In this document: positions 18,662-27,570 of the stretch, one piece after another | Position numbering within the stretch: position 1 is the stretch's first letter | Layout: each line of letters starts with the position of its first letter | Assembly (NCBI GenBank): GCA_943788615.1 | Contig: CALSQY010000001.1 | Location: 434,001 to 498,000 of the forward strand | DNA length: 64,000 nucleotides | Origin: UBA4465 sp002292365 | GTDB lineage: Bacteria > Bacteroidota > Bacteroidia > Cytophagales > Cyclobacteriaceae | Direction of reading: 5' to 3' | Notes under the pieces: model-generated | Told to the model about the DNA's origin: nothing | Database searches by the model: none | The model's input: only the letters and a program-made list of their open reading frames with translations | Program-made: the position numbers and the translations under genes

Positions 18662-19219
18662 ATGACTAATAAATTGCTTTTGCGCAGAATAAGTGAGGAT
18701 GATGAACGTGCTTTAGAGGAATTATTCAATGCGCATTCAAAATGGCTCTACACTACTGCCTTTAGTATTGTCAAAGATCAAGGTCTTGCAGAGGAAATTG
18801 TTGAAGACGTTTTTTTTAAACTTTGGCAACATAGGTACAAATATGCCTCAATAGAAAACTTAGAATCTTTTTTGTTTGTGTGCACCAAAAATCTATCCTA
18901 TGATCACATTAGAAAGCGAGGAAACAGACATTTCATTTCGCTAGACGAGCAAATGTTGAATCAACATGAAATGGGGCCAGATCAAATTTTTGAGCTCAAT
19001 GAGCTCATTGAGCTCATTGCATTATCTGTTAAAAAATTGCCCCCTAGGTGTAAATCTATTTTTGAATTGGTCAGGAATAGTGGTCATTCATATAAAGAAG
19101 CAGCTCAAATTCTTAATTTGACTCCTAAGACCGTAGAAAACCAACTTAGAATAGCAACAAAGAAAATATATCTTGATCTTGATCAGAACTTTCAAAGTAT
19201 TAAAATAAAAGTAAGTTAG
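18662..19219 (+). CDS. RNA polymerase sigma-70 factor, ECF subfamily
   Basis: 185 aa, usual ECF size. Sigma region 2 spans about residues 10-80 (ERALEELFNAHSKWLYTTAFSIV, AEEIVEDVFFKLWQ, then ESFLFVCTKNLSYDHIRK). Region 4 spans about 120-180 (LPPRCKSIFELVRNSGHSYKEAAQILNLTPKTVENQL) with its helix-turn-helix. Its organisation is that of Bacteroidota FecI-like sigma factors, which are held by a FecR anti-sigma factor. Unusually no fecR follows: the next genes encode a lipoprotein and an FG-GAP protein. A 9-bp unit is repeated three times in the linker (18992-19018). A candidate ECF promoter lies just downstream, and related elements precede the PUL units 4-28 kb away. Confidence 0.92.
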   Translation: MTNKLLLRRISEDDERALEELFNAHSKWLYTTAFSIVKDQGLAEEIVEDVFFKLWQHRYKYASIENLESFLFVCTKNLSYDHIRKRGNRHFISLDEQMLNQHEMGPDQIFELNELIELIALSVKKLPPRCKSIFELVRNSGHSYKEAAQILNLTPKTVENQLRIATKKIYLDLDQNFQSIKIKVS

Positions 19220-19286
19220 AACAAGATATTTAGAAAGAAAAGAGAGTCCACCGAGCGAAGTATGTTTTTAACTTTTTAACATCCTT

Positions 19287-19311
19287 GGGGGATTGAAAGC
19301 TTTTTTACGTT
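19287..19311 (+). promoter_or_regulatory. candidate ECF-type promoter (GGGGG-N16-CGTT) of the lipoprotein/FG-GAP operon
   Basis: GGGGG at 19287-19291 and CGTT at 19308-19311, 16 bp apart, in the context CCTTGGGGGATTG. The first 11 bases (TTGGGGGATTG) and the following spacing to ACGT are identical to those of the element upstream of the fecR-susC operon at 46574. It lies 84 bp before the lipoprotein ATG and 67 bp after the ECF sigma stop. Confidence 0.6.
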
Positions 19312-19394
19312 AAACAAGAGAGGGAAATTTTTTTAAGATCCTATGTAATAGGGTAAAGACCCATCTATTTTATTTATGCTTAAACGAAATATGT

Positions 19395-19844
19395 ATGAAA
19401 CACTTTAGAAGTTTTATTTTTTTTATTTTCTCCATCGCCGCCATGATGTTGATCAGTTGTGGAGACGACGATGATGGTTCAGTCGCTGACGATCCTGCCG
19501 AACAAACAGAAGAAGAGAAGCAACTTGAAAGTTTGTCTGCTTCTGCTTGGACAATGTCTAGTATTACCTTAGATGGTGCTGATGCGACTTCGAATTTTGA
19601 TGGCCTCGTGCTTACCATCAAGTCGGACAAAACGTATTCAACAAATGGAAGTTATGATCCAGTATGGCCCTCTTCGGGATCGTTTACTTTTGGATCAGAT
19701 ATAAATACACTTACAAGAGATGACGGAGTGAGTATGACTATATCAGTCAGTGAAACAAGTCTAACGATTACTTTCACTTATGCTGACTCGGGTGGACGAA
19801 TTGATGCACTCCCTGGTGACTATGTGTTCAGCTTTACATCATAA
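19395..19844 (+). CDS. small lipoprotein of unknown function
   Basis: 149 aa. The signal peptide ends in a lipobox (MMLISC, lipidated Cys about residue 22), followed by a run of acidic residues (GDDDDG), the kind of sequence that sends Bacteroidota lipoproteins to the cell surface. The rest is a small beta-rich domain (SAWTMSSITLDG, LVLTIKSDKTYSTNGSY, LTITFTY), like lipocalin-type lipoproteins. It lies between the ECF sigma gene and the FG-GAP gene (26 bp before the latter), behind the candidate ECF promoter, so it is probably co-transcribed with the FG-GAP gene. Confidence 0.8.
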   Translation: MKHFRSFIFFIFSIAAMMLISCGDDDDGSVADDPAEQTEEEKQLESLSASAWTMSSITLDGADATSNFDGLVLTIKSDKTYSTNGSYDPVWPSSGSFTFGSDINTLTRDDGVSMTISVSETSLTITFTYADSGGRIDALPGDYVFSFTS

Positions 19845-19870
19845 AAATCATAAAAATTAAAGAAGAAAAT

Positions 19871-22420
19871 ATGAAAAGACATATACTTTACTACAATAAA
19901 CTTGTCAAGCGATACAATAAGTATCGAAGAAAAATTGATAATGCCAATAGCATATCCTTTCACAAAAGAAGGATTGATGTTTTTGCAAAGAGAATGCGAC
20001 AATTGTATGATCGCATAAATGATTTGGGAAGAGCTTTGAAAATCGCAGCTGCCGGTAGCTTTGCTTCACTGGCGTTGGTATTAGCTCCAATGGAGTCCAA
20101 CGCTCAGACAAGTTTTGCACTTGAGACCAAAAGGCCCTTAGGTACAGCACACGCCGAAAATTACTCTAAACCCGCCTTTGGAGATATTGACGGTGATGGA
20201 GATCTTGATTTGGTGATTGGTGAAAGATATCCTGGATTAGGAGCTTTTGTTTACGAAAATGAGAATGGTAAATTCAAAAGGAATAAGGATCATCAAATAG
20301 TGGGATTAGTAAAAAGCCTCTATGATTCTGCTGCTCACGGGGCAGATGCCAACGCGGGAAGTGACGGTATGTATTCTGCTCCAGCTTTTGCCGACTTTGA
20401 TGGTGATGGTGATCATGATCTTTTTGTGGGTGAACAGAAAGGAATTATTCATTATTTTAAAAATGACTCAGGTACTTTTGCTTTAGACACTGCTAATAAC
20501 CCACTAAAGAATTGGAATAAGGGAGATACTGGCGAAAAATCAAAACCTACTTTTGTAGATTTAGATGGCGATGGAGATTTAGATGTGGTCATCGGTAAAG
20601 GCAATGGGGAATTAAGATATTTGAAGAATGATGAGGGTGTCTTGTCCGAGCAGTATTCCTGGCAAGGAAGTAGCCCTTTTAGCTATCAAAAGACAGACAG
20701 CACGGGAAATCTAGTTGAAGAATGGGGCTATTTAGATGTAGGCGATCAAGCAGCTCCTGCTTTCGCTGATCTTGATGGTGATGGCGATTTAGATGCATAT
20801 GTGGGTAACAAAGATGGAGGGATAGTAATGTATGTAAATACAGGATCAGCAACTGAGCCATCATTTGCCCAAGATACTACCGTAAATAATCCATTTTCAG
20901 ATTTATCTAGCTATCATTCTGAAGGGTTTGATAGTCCAACACCGATATTTGTAGATTTGGATGCAGATGGCGACATGGATATGCCCATGGGATTTTTAAA
21001 TGGTCCCTTGACATATTTTGAAAATAACGGAGATGATACTTTTAAATGGATTCCGGCCAATGATTTAGGGATAGGTGATATTACCAATTCAAATATAGGT
21101 ACAGCTATTGCAGATGTAGATGAAGATGGGGATTTAGATGTGGTAATGTCAAAAGGAGATGCTTTGACATACTTTGAAAACGATGGTACTGGAAAGTTTT
21201 CAGAAAAGGTTGGAGAAAGTAATCCATTAGATGCTGTAAGCTCTAGTATTGGTGGTGTGGATATTATTGATGGTGCGGACACAGCCCAAGCATCGGCCTT
21301 TTCACCCACATGGGTTGATTGGAACGGTGATATGTACGGTGATCTGTTTGTGGGAACTGAAAATGATACCATTATTCATTATTATGAAAATGCTCAAGAC
21401 GGTACTTGGACAGATGAAACATTTACTTCTAAGAATCCTTTCCTATCTTATAAAACAGTTGACAATGAAACTATCACCTTTATCGATTTAGATGGTGATG
21501 GGGATCTTGACAGCTTTGTGGGTAATAAGGATGGAAAGCTCAAGTACTTTGAAAATGATGGAGCCGGTGCTCTAGCAGAAGTTGTTGGGCCTTTTGATAA
21601 TGAGAATCTCGGTGGAGATAAGATATGGCACGATGCATATGACCTTGATCAAGATGGTGACCTTGATATGTTTATTGGTAAAGATGACAGAGTTGAGTAC
21701 TACATGAATAATGGAGATCAAACTTTTACCAGTCGTGGAGATCTAAATCCTTTTGCAGGGATTACAGTAGTTGCAAACCCTTCTCCTGTTTTTGGAGATC
21801 TCAATGGAGATGGCGTTCAAGACATGCTTTTGGGTGATCGCTCTGGTAGCTCATGGTTCTTTAAAGGAAGTGGCACCGTAACAGCACCTGTGGCGGGAAG
21901 CGTAGATGCACAGACTACGGGTGTAGGTATTGCTTATAGTTTTGATGCAAGTAGTCTTTTCACTGACGCCAATGATGATATTGTTCAGTACAGAGCAATG
22001 CAAGCTGATGGATCAGCCTTACCCGCATGGTTAACTTTTACGCGTACGACGCAGCAACTGACAGGAACGCCTTCAGCGGCTAATGTCGGTGCGATAGATA
22101 TAGTGATTGAGGCAGTAGACTTAGATAATAACATTGCGAAAGCTTCTTTCACATTAACTATTACTTCTTTAACAGCAATGGATAAGGATATAAAAATTTC
22201 TTTCTTTCCTAACCCTACAGTAGATAAAGTAAATGTTAAATCTGAAATAACAACGTTGAAAAATGTGAGTGTTTATTCACTATCAGGAGTTAACATAAAA
22301 TCTTTTGAGATGACCTCGAAAGATTTTAGTGTAGATATGACTGATATGCCAAAAGGAGTTTATTTAATTAAAATAAATTCAGTGCAAGGTGAAATAATTC
22401 ATCCGGTTATTAAAAAATAG
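19871..22420 (+). CDS. FG-GAP/VCBS repeat surface protein with T9SS sorting domain
   Basis: 849 aa exported protein. About 55 basic, helical residues (LVKRYNKYRRKI..., RMRQLYDRINDLGRALK) precede the hydrophobic core of the signal peptide (IAAAGSFASLALVLAP), which is probably cut after SNAQ near residue 76. About ten FG-GAP-type calcium-binding repeats follow between residues 95 and 660, each with a DxDGDGDxD loop (for example DIDGDGDLDLVIG). A cadherin-like CADG domain comes next (about 670-765), and last a type A T9SS sorting domain (FFPNPTVDKVNV ... KGVYLIKI). It is expected to be secreted and attached at the cell surface, perhaps binding glycan or other cells. A terminator follows. Confidence 0.88.
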   Translation: MKRHILYYNKLVKRYNKYRRKIDNANSISFHKRRIDVFAKRMRQLYDRINDLGRALKIAAAGSFASLALVLAPMESNAQTSFALETKRPLGTAHAENYSKPAFGDIDGDGDLDLVIGERYPGLGAFVYENENGKFKRNKDHQIVGLVKSLYDSAAHGADANAGSDGMYSAPAFADFDGDGDHDLFVGEQKGIIHYFKNDSGTFALDTANNPLKNWNKGDTGEKSKPTFVDLDGDGDLDVVIGKGNGELRYLKNDEGVLSEQYSWQGSSPFSYQKTDSTGNLVEEWGYLDVGDQAAPAFADLDGDGDLDAYVGNKDGGIVMYVNTGSATEPSFAQDTTVNNPFSDLSSYHSEGFDSPTPIFVDLDADGDMDMPMGFLNGPLTYFENNGDDTFKWIPANDLGIGDITNSNIGTAIADVDEDGDLDVVMSKGDALTYFENDGTGKFSEKVGESNPLDAVSSSIGGVDIIDGADTAQASAFSPTWVDWNGDMYGDLFVGTENDTIIHYYENAQDGTWTDETFTSKNPFLSYKTVDNETITFIDLDGDGDLDSFVGNKDGKLKYFENDGAGALAEVVGPFDNENLGGDKIWHDAYDLDQDGDLDMFIGKDDRVEYYMNNGDQTFTSRGDLNPFAGITVVANPSPVFGDLNGDGVQDMLLGDRSGSSWFFKGSGTVTAPVAGSVDAQTTGVGIAYSFDASSLFTDANDDIVQYRAMQADGSALPAWLTFTRTTQQLTGTPSAANVGAIDIVIEAVDLDNNIAKASFTLTITSLTAMDKDIKISFFPNPTVDKVNVKSEITTLKNVSVYSLSGVNIKSFEMTSKDFSVDMTDMPKGVYLIKINSVQGEIIHPVIKK

Positions 22421-22441
22421 TTTTCTTCTGCATGTTTAATT

Positions 22442-22475
22442 AAAAAAAGAGATACTTAAGTGTATCTCTTTTTTT
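22442..22475 (+). terminator. rho-independent terminator after the FG-GAP gene
   Basis: AAAAAAAGAGATAC at 22442-22455 pairs perfectly with GTATCTCTTTTTTT at 22462-22475 around a 6-nt loop and ends in a T run. It begins 22 bp after the stop codon and closes the lipoprotein/FG-GAP operon. Confidence 0.8.
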
Positions 22476-22578
22476 ATTTTATTTGAAAAAATTATACTAT
22501 TTGTGGATTTGACATATCGATATAGCTTTGAGTCTAAAACTTTGTTTTTAATTAATGAAATTATATTAATATTAAAAA

Positions 22579-23475
22579 ATGATGGACTATAAATTTCAGT
22601 ACAGTGCTGCTATATCTTTGAAATGGATAAAGGATAATATGATGGGATTGGTGTTTCCTGATATCACGAAGCAGGGAGACCGTATCCAGAAGAATTTTAA
22701 AGGCGTTGTGGTTTCTAAAAATAATGTACCGGTAGGCATGATTTTGGGTCTATCTGACATGAATTTAAAAGATTTTAGAATCATGTCATTCAGAGTGAAA
22801 CCTGATCATGCAAATAATAAATTGGGTTTTAGACTCTTAATAGCACTTGAAGAGAATTTAAAAAAAGAAGGATTTGAGTGTCTAGAATTACAGTTTAGGT
22901 CACATTGGAAATCATTGTATGTACTCGAGAAGTTGTTACAAAAAACGAAATGGAAGGAACCCGAATTTAATATGAGAATATGTCAATCTTTGGTTGAACA
23001 GGCATTTCCTGTTTTTCATAGAGGGCATCAGCTACCTAATGATTATACTTTTACCAGTTGGAAATTGGTTTCAGATCAAGAAAAAGAAGACATAAAAAAG
23101 CAACATGATCAGAACAGTTGGTATCCAGAGGAAGTGTCTCCATTCATTCTTACAGATATCATCGAACCAGAAGTGAGTCTTGCCCTGCGCTTTAAAGGTC
23201 AAATTGTGGGTTGGCTGATCATTCATCAAATTAGTACAGAAACATTAGAGTATACGTCTCTTTTTATTGATGAAGAGCACAGAAGTTTTAAGATGGGGCA
23301 TTTACTGATGGGTGAGGGAATTCTTAGCCAGTCAAACCAAAACAAATTTCCTAAATTTTTATTTACTGTGAAGGCAACGAATCGTTTGATGTTAAAATTT
23401 ATTGATCGTAATGGCCCGTCAAATGGGATGGTTGTTACCGACATATTTAAGGCAGAAAAAAAGTTACTACTATAA
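22579..23475 (+). CDS. tandem GNAT-like acetyltransferase
   Basis: 298 aa cytoplasmic protein that looks like two GNAT folds in series. The first covers about residues 5-140, with VVVSKNNVPVGMILGL, then FRVKPDHANNKLGFRLLIALEENLKKEGFECLEL, where the acetyl-CoA loop is less canonical. The second covers about 160-290: ALRFKGQIVGWLIIHQ and YTSLFIDEEHRSFKMGHLLMGEGI. The substrate cannot be told. It stands alone between a terminator and the PUL, with no G5-N16-CGTC element upstream, so it is probably not part of the PUL. Confidence 0.7.
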   Translation: MMDYKFQYSAAISLKWIKDNMMGLVFPDITKQGDRIQKNFKGVVVSKNNVPVGMILGLSDMNLKDFRIMSFRVKPDHANNKLGFRLLIALEENLKKEGFECLELQFRSHWKSLYVLEKLLQKTKWKEPEFNMRICQSLVEQAFPVFHRGHQLPNDYTFTSWKLVSDQEKEDIKKQHDQNSWYPEEVSPFILTDIIEPEVSLALRFKGQIVGWLIIHQISTETLEYTSLFIDEEHRSFKMGHLLMGEGILSQSNQNKFPKFLFTVKATNRLMLKFIDRNGPSNGMVVTDIFKAEKKLLL

Positions 23476-23501
23476 CTCAAGTTTACAAATGTTGATCATT
23501 T

Positions 23502-23526
23502 GAGGGATCGACCTTTTATTCTCGTC
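23502..23526 (+). promoter_or_regulatory. candidate ECF-type promoter (GAGGG-N16-CGTC) of the first PUL unit
   Basis: GAGGG at 23502-23506 and CGTC at 23523-23526, 16 bp apart, in the context TTTGAGGGATCG. It has one mismatch to the G5 core shared by the other elements. It is 35 bp before the ATG of the first sulfatase gene. Confidence 0.5.
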
Positions 23527-23561
23527 ATATAAACCTGGGATGTTTGGTTTTAATTAGGGTC

Positions 23562-24977
23562 ATGGCGATAAAAAATAATTTTATCTATCTCATTTTTTGC
23601 ATTATTTTCTTGGCTTGCCAAGATGCGCAGAAGAAAAAAATTAGGAGACCCAATATCCTTTTTCTGTTGGCTGATGATTTGGGATATAATGAAATAGGGG
23701 CTTATGGGCAAAAAATCATCAAGACACCAGAGCTAGATAAGCTGGCAGAGAGCAGTATGAAGTTTACGAATTTTTATGCTGGAAATGCGGCTTGTTCTCG
23801 CTATAGAGCAGTTTTGTTAACAGGAAAAAATCCCACTAACGTTGCCATAAGAGGGAATTCAGGCTATTTTGGGAATGATAAATGGGAGGGTGTAGCTCTG
23901 GATCAAGAAGCATTTACACTAGGAGAAATGCTTAAGGCGCAGGGATATCAAACTGCATTTATCGGTAAATGGCATTTAGACCACCCGGACGATGTAAATA
24001 CTTGGGCTTCTGGGCATGAATTTGATTACGCAGTTCAAGAACAATGGCCTGCCCGATTCAATCCCATTCGCCCGTTTCCTCCAAATAGTCTTTGGGTGAA
24101 TGGTGATCAAGAACATATTCCTTATGATTATAAGAAATACTCATGTAAAGATGAGTTACGTACGGATTTAGCCTTCGATTTTCTTGAAAATAGGGAAAAA
24201 GAAAACCCTTTTTTTCTTTTCATGTCTTACCGTTCGCCGCATAGTTTTGAAGTTCCGATTAGAGATACCTTATTTTACGCAGATCAAGATTGGCCTGATA
24301 TAGAAAAGGCACATGCCGCTAAAATCACTTTGTTAGACAGACAAATTGGGAGGCTCTTGAGGCAGTTAAAGAAGATCGGAGTATTGGATAATACACTGGT
24401 TGTATTCACGAGTGATAACGGACCTCATTTTTCGACTGGGGGTCACGACCATGAGTTTTTTGATAGTAATGGCCCTTTGCAAGAAGGGAAGCGTGATTTA
24501 TATGACGGAGGTATCCGCGTACCTATGTTTGTGTCGTGGAAGGGGAACGTAAGCCCTGCCACAACGACCGGAAGTATCTTAGGTTTTCAAGACGTAATGC
24601 CCACTTTTGCTGAAATTGTAGGGGGCCCCATTCCTGAACAAACGGATGGTCTGTCATTCCTACCTCTTTTAGTAGGAGCGCCACAAAAAAAGCATGAATA
24701 TTTAAATTGGGAATACTAGATGAGCGGATGGTTTCAGACTCTACCAAAGGTTGGATTTAGACAATCTATCCGCCGTGAAAATTGGAAAGCAGTCCGTTAC
24801 GGAGTCAATACTGAAACAGAATTGTATAACCTAGACCATGATATTTCAGAGGCTCAAAACATAGCCAAATCGTATCCTCAAATTGTGGAAGAGATGAATA
24901 AAATTTTTGCGTCTGAACGAACGGAAACAGTAGAATTTCCTTTCGGGGGAGTCACACAAAATCATAAATCAATGTAA
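23562..24977 (+). pseudogene. sulfatase gene interrupted by an in-frame TAG, catalytic motif lost
   Basis: A type I (S1) sulfatase of 471 residues if read through. It has a lipoprotein signal (IIFLAC), the metal site ADDLGYNEIGAYG, GKWHLDHPDD, TSDNGPHF and KRDLYDGGIRVPM. A single TAG at 24717-24719 separates codon 385 from the rest. The same frame continues with MSGWFQT and RENWKAVRYG, the normal C-terminal part, up to a TAA at 24975. At the active site (23793-23807) the sequence is CSRYR instead of C-x-P-S-R, so conversion of Cys78 to formylglycine is doubtful. Both lesions suggest a decaying gene, though a read error could explain the stop. I take the ATG at 23562 (not TTG 23544). It is first in the main PUL unit. 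Confidence 0.8.
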
Positions 24978-24994
24978 ATACAAATCAAATAAAA

Positions 24995-27436
24995 ATGAAT
25001 AAACCTCCTACTTATAAATATCGAATGATGACTGGGCAGTCAATTTTCTTGATGTTGTTTGTTTTAATTAGTGCCTGTAATTCCAATCTGAATGAAGTCG
25101 TTATTAACTCACCTAATAATATAAATACAGTGAGTATTTTGATTGATGAGGGTAAGTTACTTTACAAGATAAATCATGAAAAAAAACTGATTATTCTTCC
25201 ATCTAGATTGGGGTTTATTTTTAAAGGTGGTTTATCCTTTTCAGATGGATTCAAGATCATAGACGTCCAATTCTCACAAGTGGACGAAACCTGGCAGCAA
25301 CCTTGGGGTTCGGTAAAGACGATTAGAAATCATTATGAAGAAGCGATTATTTCCCTGTCATCGTTCAGTGATCCAGAGAATAAAATGGATTTGATGATAA
25401 GGGCTTACGATGATGGGATTGCGCTGAGATATTATGTTCAGGGTTTGGGAGAGAACAAAGAGGTGGTAATTCAGGATGAATTGACTGAGTTCAATCTTGC
25501 TGAAGATGCTCAATCATGGTGGATTAAGGCTTATCAACCGAGTAGATATGAGCAATTATATGAATCTACCAAAATATCAGCGATTGATACGGTGCATACC
25601 CCTTTGACCATGCGTTTTGAAGATGGGATACATGTGAGTATTCATGAAGCCGCTTTGACTGATTATTCTTCCATGCAAATTGCTGGGGGGGGAAAGTCAA
25701 CTCATTTGAATTGTGATTTGGCACCTTGGTCCAATGGAGATAAGGTACGAACAACAATTCCTTTTATGACGCCGTGGCGAACCATTAAAATAGCCAATAC
25801 AGCCGCTGATTTGATGGCTTCACATCTCACATTGAATTGTAATCCTGCCAATAAATTGGGTGAGGTCTCCTGGATCAAACCATCAAAATATATAGGCATT
25901 TGGTGGGGGATGATTGTGGGTAAGTGGACTTGGGGTGAGGGTCCAAGACATGGGGCTACCGTAGAAAGAGCTAAAAAATATATTGATTTTGCGGCAAAAA
26001 ATGGCTTCGATGAAGTATTGATTGAAGGAATATCCGCAGGCTTCACAGGATTATTTCCTGGAGATACGGTGACCACAAGCTTTACCGAAACAACTTCAGA
26101 CTTTGACCTTGAACTCGTCCAGCATTATGCCAAGTCAAGAGGAGTTTCACTTCAATCCTATCAAGAGTCTAGTGCCAGTACGCGAAATTATTTAATTCAA
26201 GTTGATACAGCTTTTGCACAATTGGAATCATTGGGGATACAAAAGGCCAAAATTGGACACGTAGGAGCTATGTTGGATAAGAGTGAATATCATTACGGCC
26301 AGCATGGGGTTAATTATTATCGTGATGTATTGAAAAAAGCAGCTGAATATCAAGTAGCAGTTAATTTCCATGAACCCATTAAAGATACCGGAGAAAGACG
26401 GACTTATCCCAATATGTTGACCCGGGAGGGGGCCAGAGGAATGGAGTACAATGCCTGGGGCAATGGAGGAAACCCTGTGGACCATGCTACCATACTTTCA
26501 TTTACTCGATTATTGGAATCTCCAATGGACTTCACCCCAGGTATTTTTGATTTGATGTATGAGAATTTTGATTTTGATAAGGGCGTTGAGTTTCCGGTGA
26601 AAATCACTTTACTTGATCAAGGGAATGCTTACTCGAATATCAGGTATAAGGGATCAGAATCCTATTGGCAAAGTAAGCCTATGATGCGAGAATTAATTAT
26701 TGAAGGAAAAGATACAACCTATCAATGGACTCTTACAGAAATGATGAAATCTGGCGAATGGGAATGGGGAATCAGTGTACATGATATTGCTACTGATAAT
26801 AATAATACTTGGTTACTCGATATCTTAGGAAAGCCAAATCAAAAAATTCAGGTATCAAAGGAAGGCGAGGTCAAGGGAGATGTACTTATGATGCTTGCTG
26901 ATCAAGGAATTGCTCCAAAAAATAGAATGAAAGCATCAAAAGAGGATCTGGAAGTAGTTTTTCCAAATGAGTTTGGAAAAACACAAAGAGTGAATACTAC
27001 CTTAGCAAAGCAGTTGGCCTATTATGTGGTAATACATAGCCCCATTCAAATGGCTGCTGATTTCATTGAAAATTATGAGGATGTACCCGCATTTCAATTC
27101 ATTAAAGATGTGCCCGTCGATTGGGATACTACCGTAGTTATTAATGGGGAAATAGGTGAGTATGTGACCATTGCCCGAAGGGATAGAAACAGCCAAGATT
27201 GGTATTTAGGATCGATTACCAATGAGGAAGCCAGGACATTCGATGTGGATCTTTCATTTTTAGATGCCAAAGGAGGATATACAGCTGAAATTTATGCTGA
27301 CGGGCCGAAAGCCGATTGGGAATTAAATCCATACGAGATGCGTATTGGGAAGGAGTCAGTGGGGACTTCCTATGAAATTAAATTGGCGCGCGGCGGAGGT
27401 CATGCGGTAAGATTTAAACATGAAGATTCAGAGTAG
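24995..27436 (+). CDS. glycoside hydrolase family 97 (alpha-glucosidase/galactosidase type)
   Basis: 813 aa lipoprotein (signal peptide ending LISAC). The GH97 layout is complete: an N-terminal beta-sandwich (about residues 40-290, LLYKINHEKKLIILPSRLGFIF), a TIM barrel (about 300-600, WWGMIVGKWTWGEGPRHGATVERAKKYIDFAAKNGFDEVLIE), and a C-terminal beta domain. Candidate catalytic or calcium-binding glutamates are Glu460 (VNFHEP) and Glu484 (ARGMEYNAW). The presence of Glu rather than Asp here resembles the inverting SusB-like branch of alpha-glucosidases, but the linkage is not certain. It follows the broken sulfatase by 17 bp and is probably in the same unit. Confidence 0.9.
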   Translation: MNKPPTYKYRMMTGQSIFLMLFVLISACNSNLNEVVINSPNNINTVSILIDEGKLLYKINHEKKLIILPSRLGFIFKGGLSFSDGFKIIDVQFSQVDETWQQPWGSVKTIRNHYEEAIISLSSFSDPENKMDLMIRAYDDGIALRYYVQGLGENKEVVIQDELTEFNLAEDAQSWWIKAYQPSRYEQLYESTKISAIDTVHTPLTMRFEDGIHVSIHEAALTDYSSMQIAGGGKSTHLNCDLAPWSNGDKVRTTIPFMTPWRTIKIANTAADLMASHLTLNCNPANKLGEVSWIKPSKYIGIWWGMIVGKWTWGEGPRHGATVERAKKYIDFAAKNGFDEVLIEGISAGFTGLFPGDTVTTSFTETTSDFDLELVQHYAKSRGVSLQSYQESSASTRNYLIQVDTAFAQLESLGIQKAKIGHVGAMLDKSEYHYGQHGVNYYRDVLKKAAEYQVAVNFHEPIKDTGERRTYPNMLTREGARGMEYNAWGNGGNPVDHATILSFTRLLESPMDFTPGIFDLMYENFDFDKGVEFPVKITLLDQGNAYSNIRYKGSESYWQSKPMMRELIIEGKDTTYQWTLTEMMKSGEWEWGISVHDIATDNNNTWLLDILGKPNQKIQVSKEGEVKGDVLMMLADQGIAPKNRMKASKEDLEVVFPNEFGKTQRVNTTLAKQLAYYVVIHSPIQMAADFIENYEDVPAFQFIKDVPVDWDTTVVINGEIGEYVTIARRDRNSQDWYLGSITNEEARTFDVDLSFLDAKGGYTAEIYADGPKADWELNPYEMRIGKESVGTSYEIKLARGGGHAVRFKHEDSE

Positions 27437-27440
27437 GAGC

Positions 27441-27569
27441 ATGATTTATTTAAAGCATCTTTTATTATCCTTTTTGATGGGAGCCATCAAAATGGCTCAT
27501 TGGAGGCTGGAATGCTCATGGCACACCTATCTATTATCTTTGGAATATCAATCAATCAAAATAAAATAG
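27441..27569 (+). CDS. doubtful 42-codon ORF or gene remnant
   Basis: An ATG 4 bp after the GH97 stop, with TAGGAG right in front of it, opens a 42-codon frame that ends 1 bp before the GH3 start. The N-terminus (MIYLKHLLLSFLMG) reads like a signal peptide but the rest does not. A 7-bp inverted repeat (GAGCCAT-CAAA-ATGGCTC, 27481-27498) lies in the middle. It may be a remnant of an internally deleted exported-enzyme gene, or spacer only. Confidence 0.25.
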   Translation: MIYLKHLLLSFLMGAIKMAHWRLECSWHTYLLSLEYQSIKIK

Positions 27570-27570
27570 C

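Noticed and set aside
20914..21372. 152-codon antisense frame in the FG-GAP gene
   Set aside because: It is a by-product of the repeated GATGGTGATGGNGAT codons of the sense gene; Ser/Pro-rich with no start signal.
20160..21860. DNA-level repeats in the FG-GAP gene considered as a CRISPR array or satellite
   Set aside because: The repeats are diverged, in frame, irregularly spaced, and translate to DxDGDGDxD calcium loops.
24717..24719. TAG in the first PUL sulfatase as a recoded codon (for example pyrrolysine)
   Set aside because: There is no sign of recoding in the window, other genes here end normally, and the active-site motif is also damaged, so a nonsense lesion or read error is simpler.
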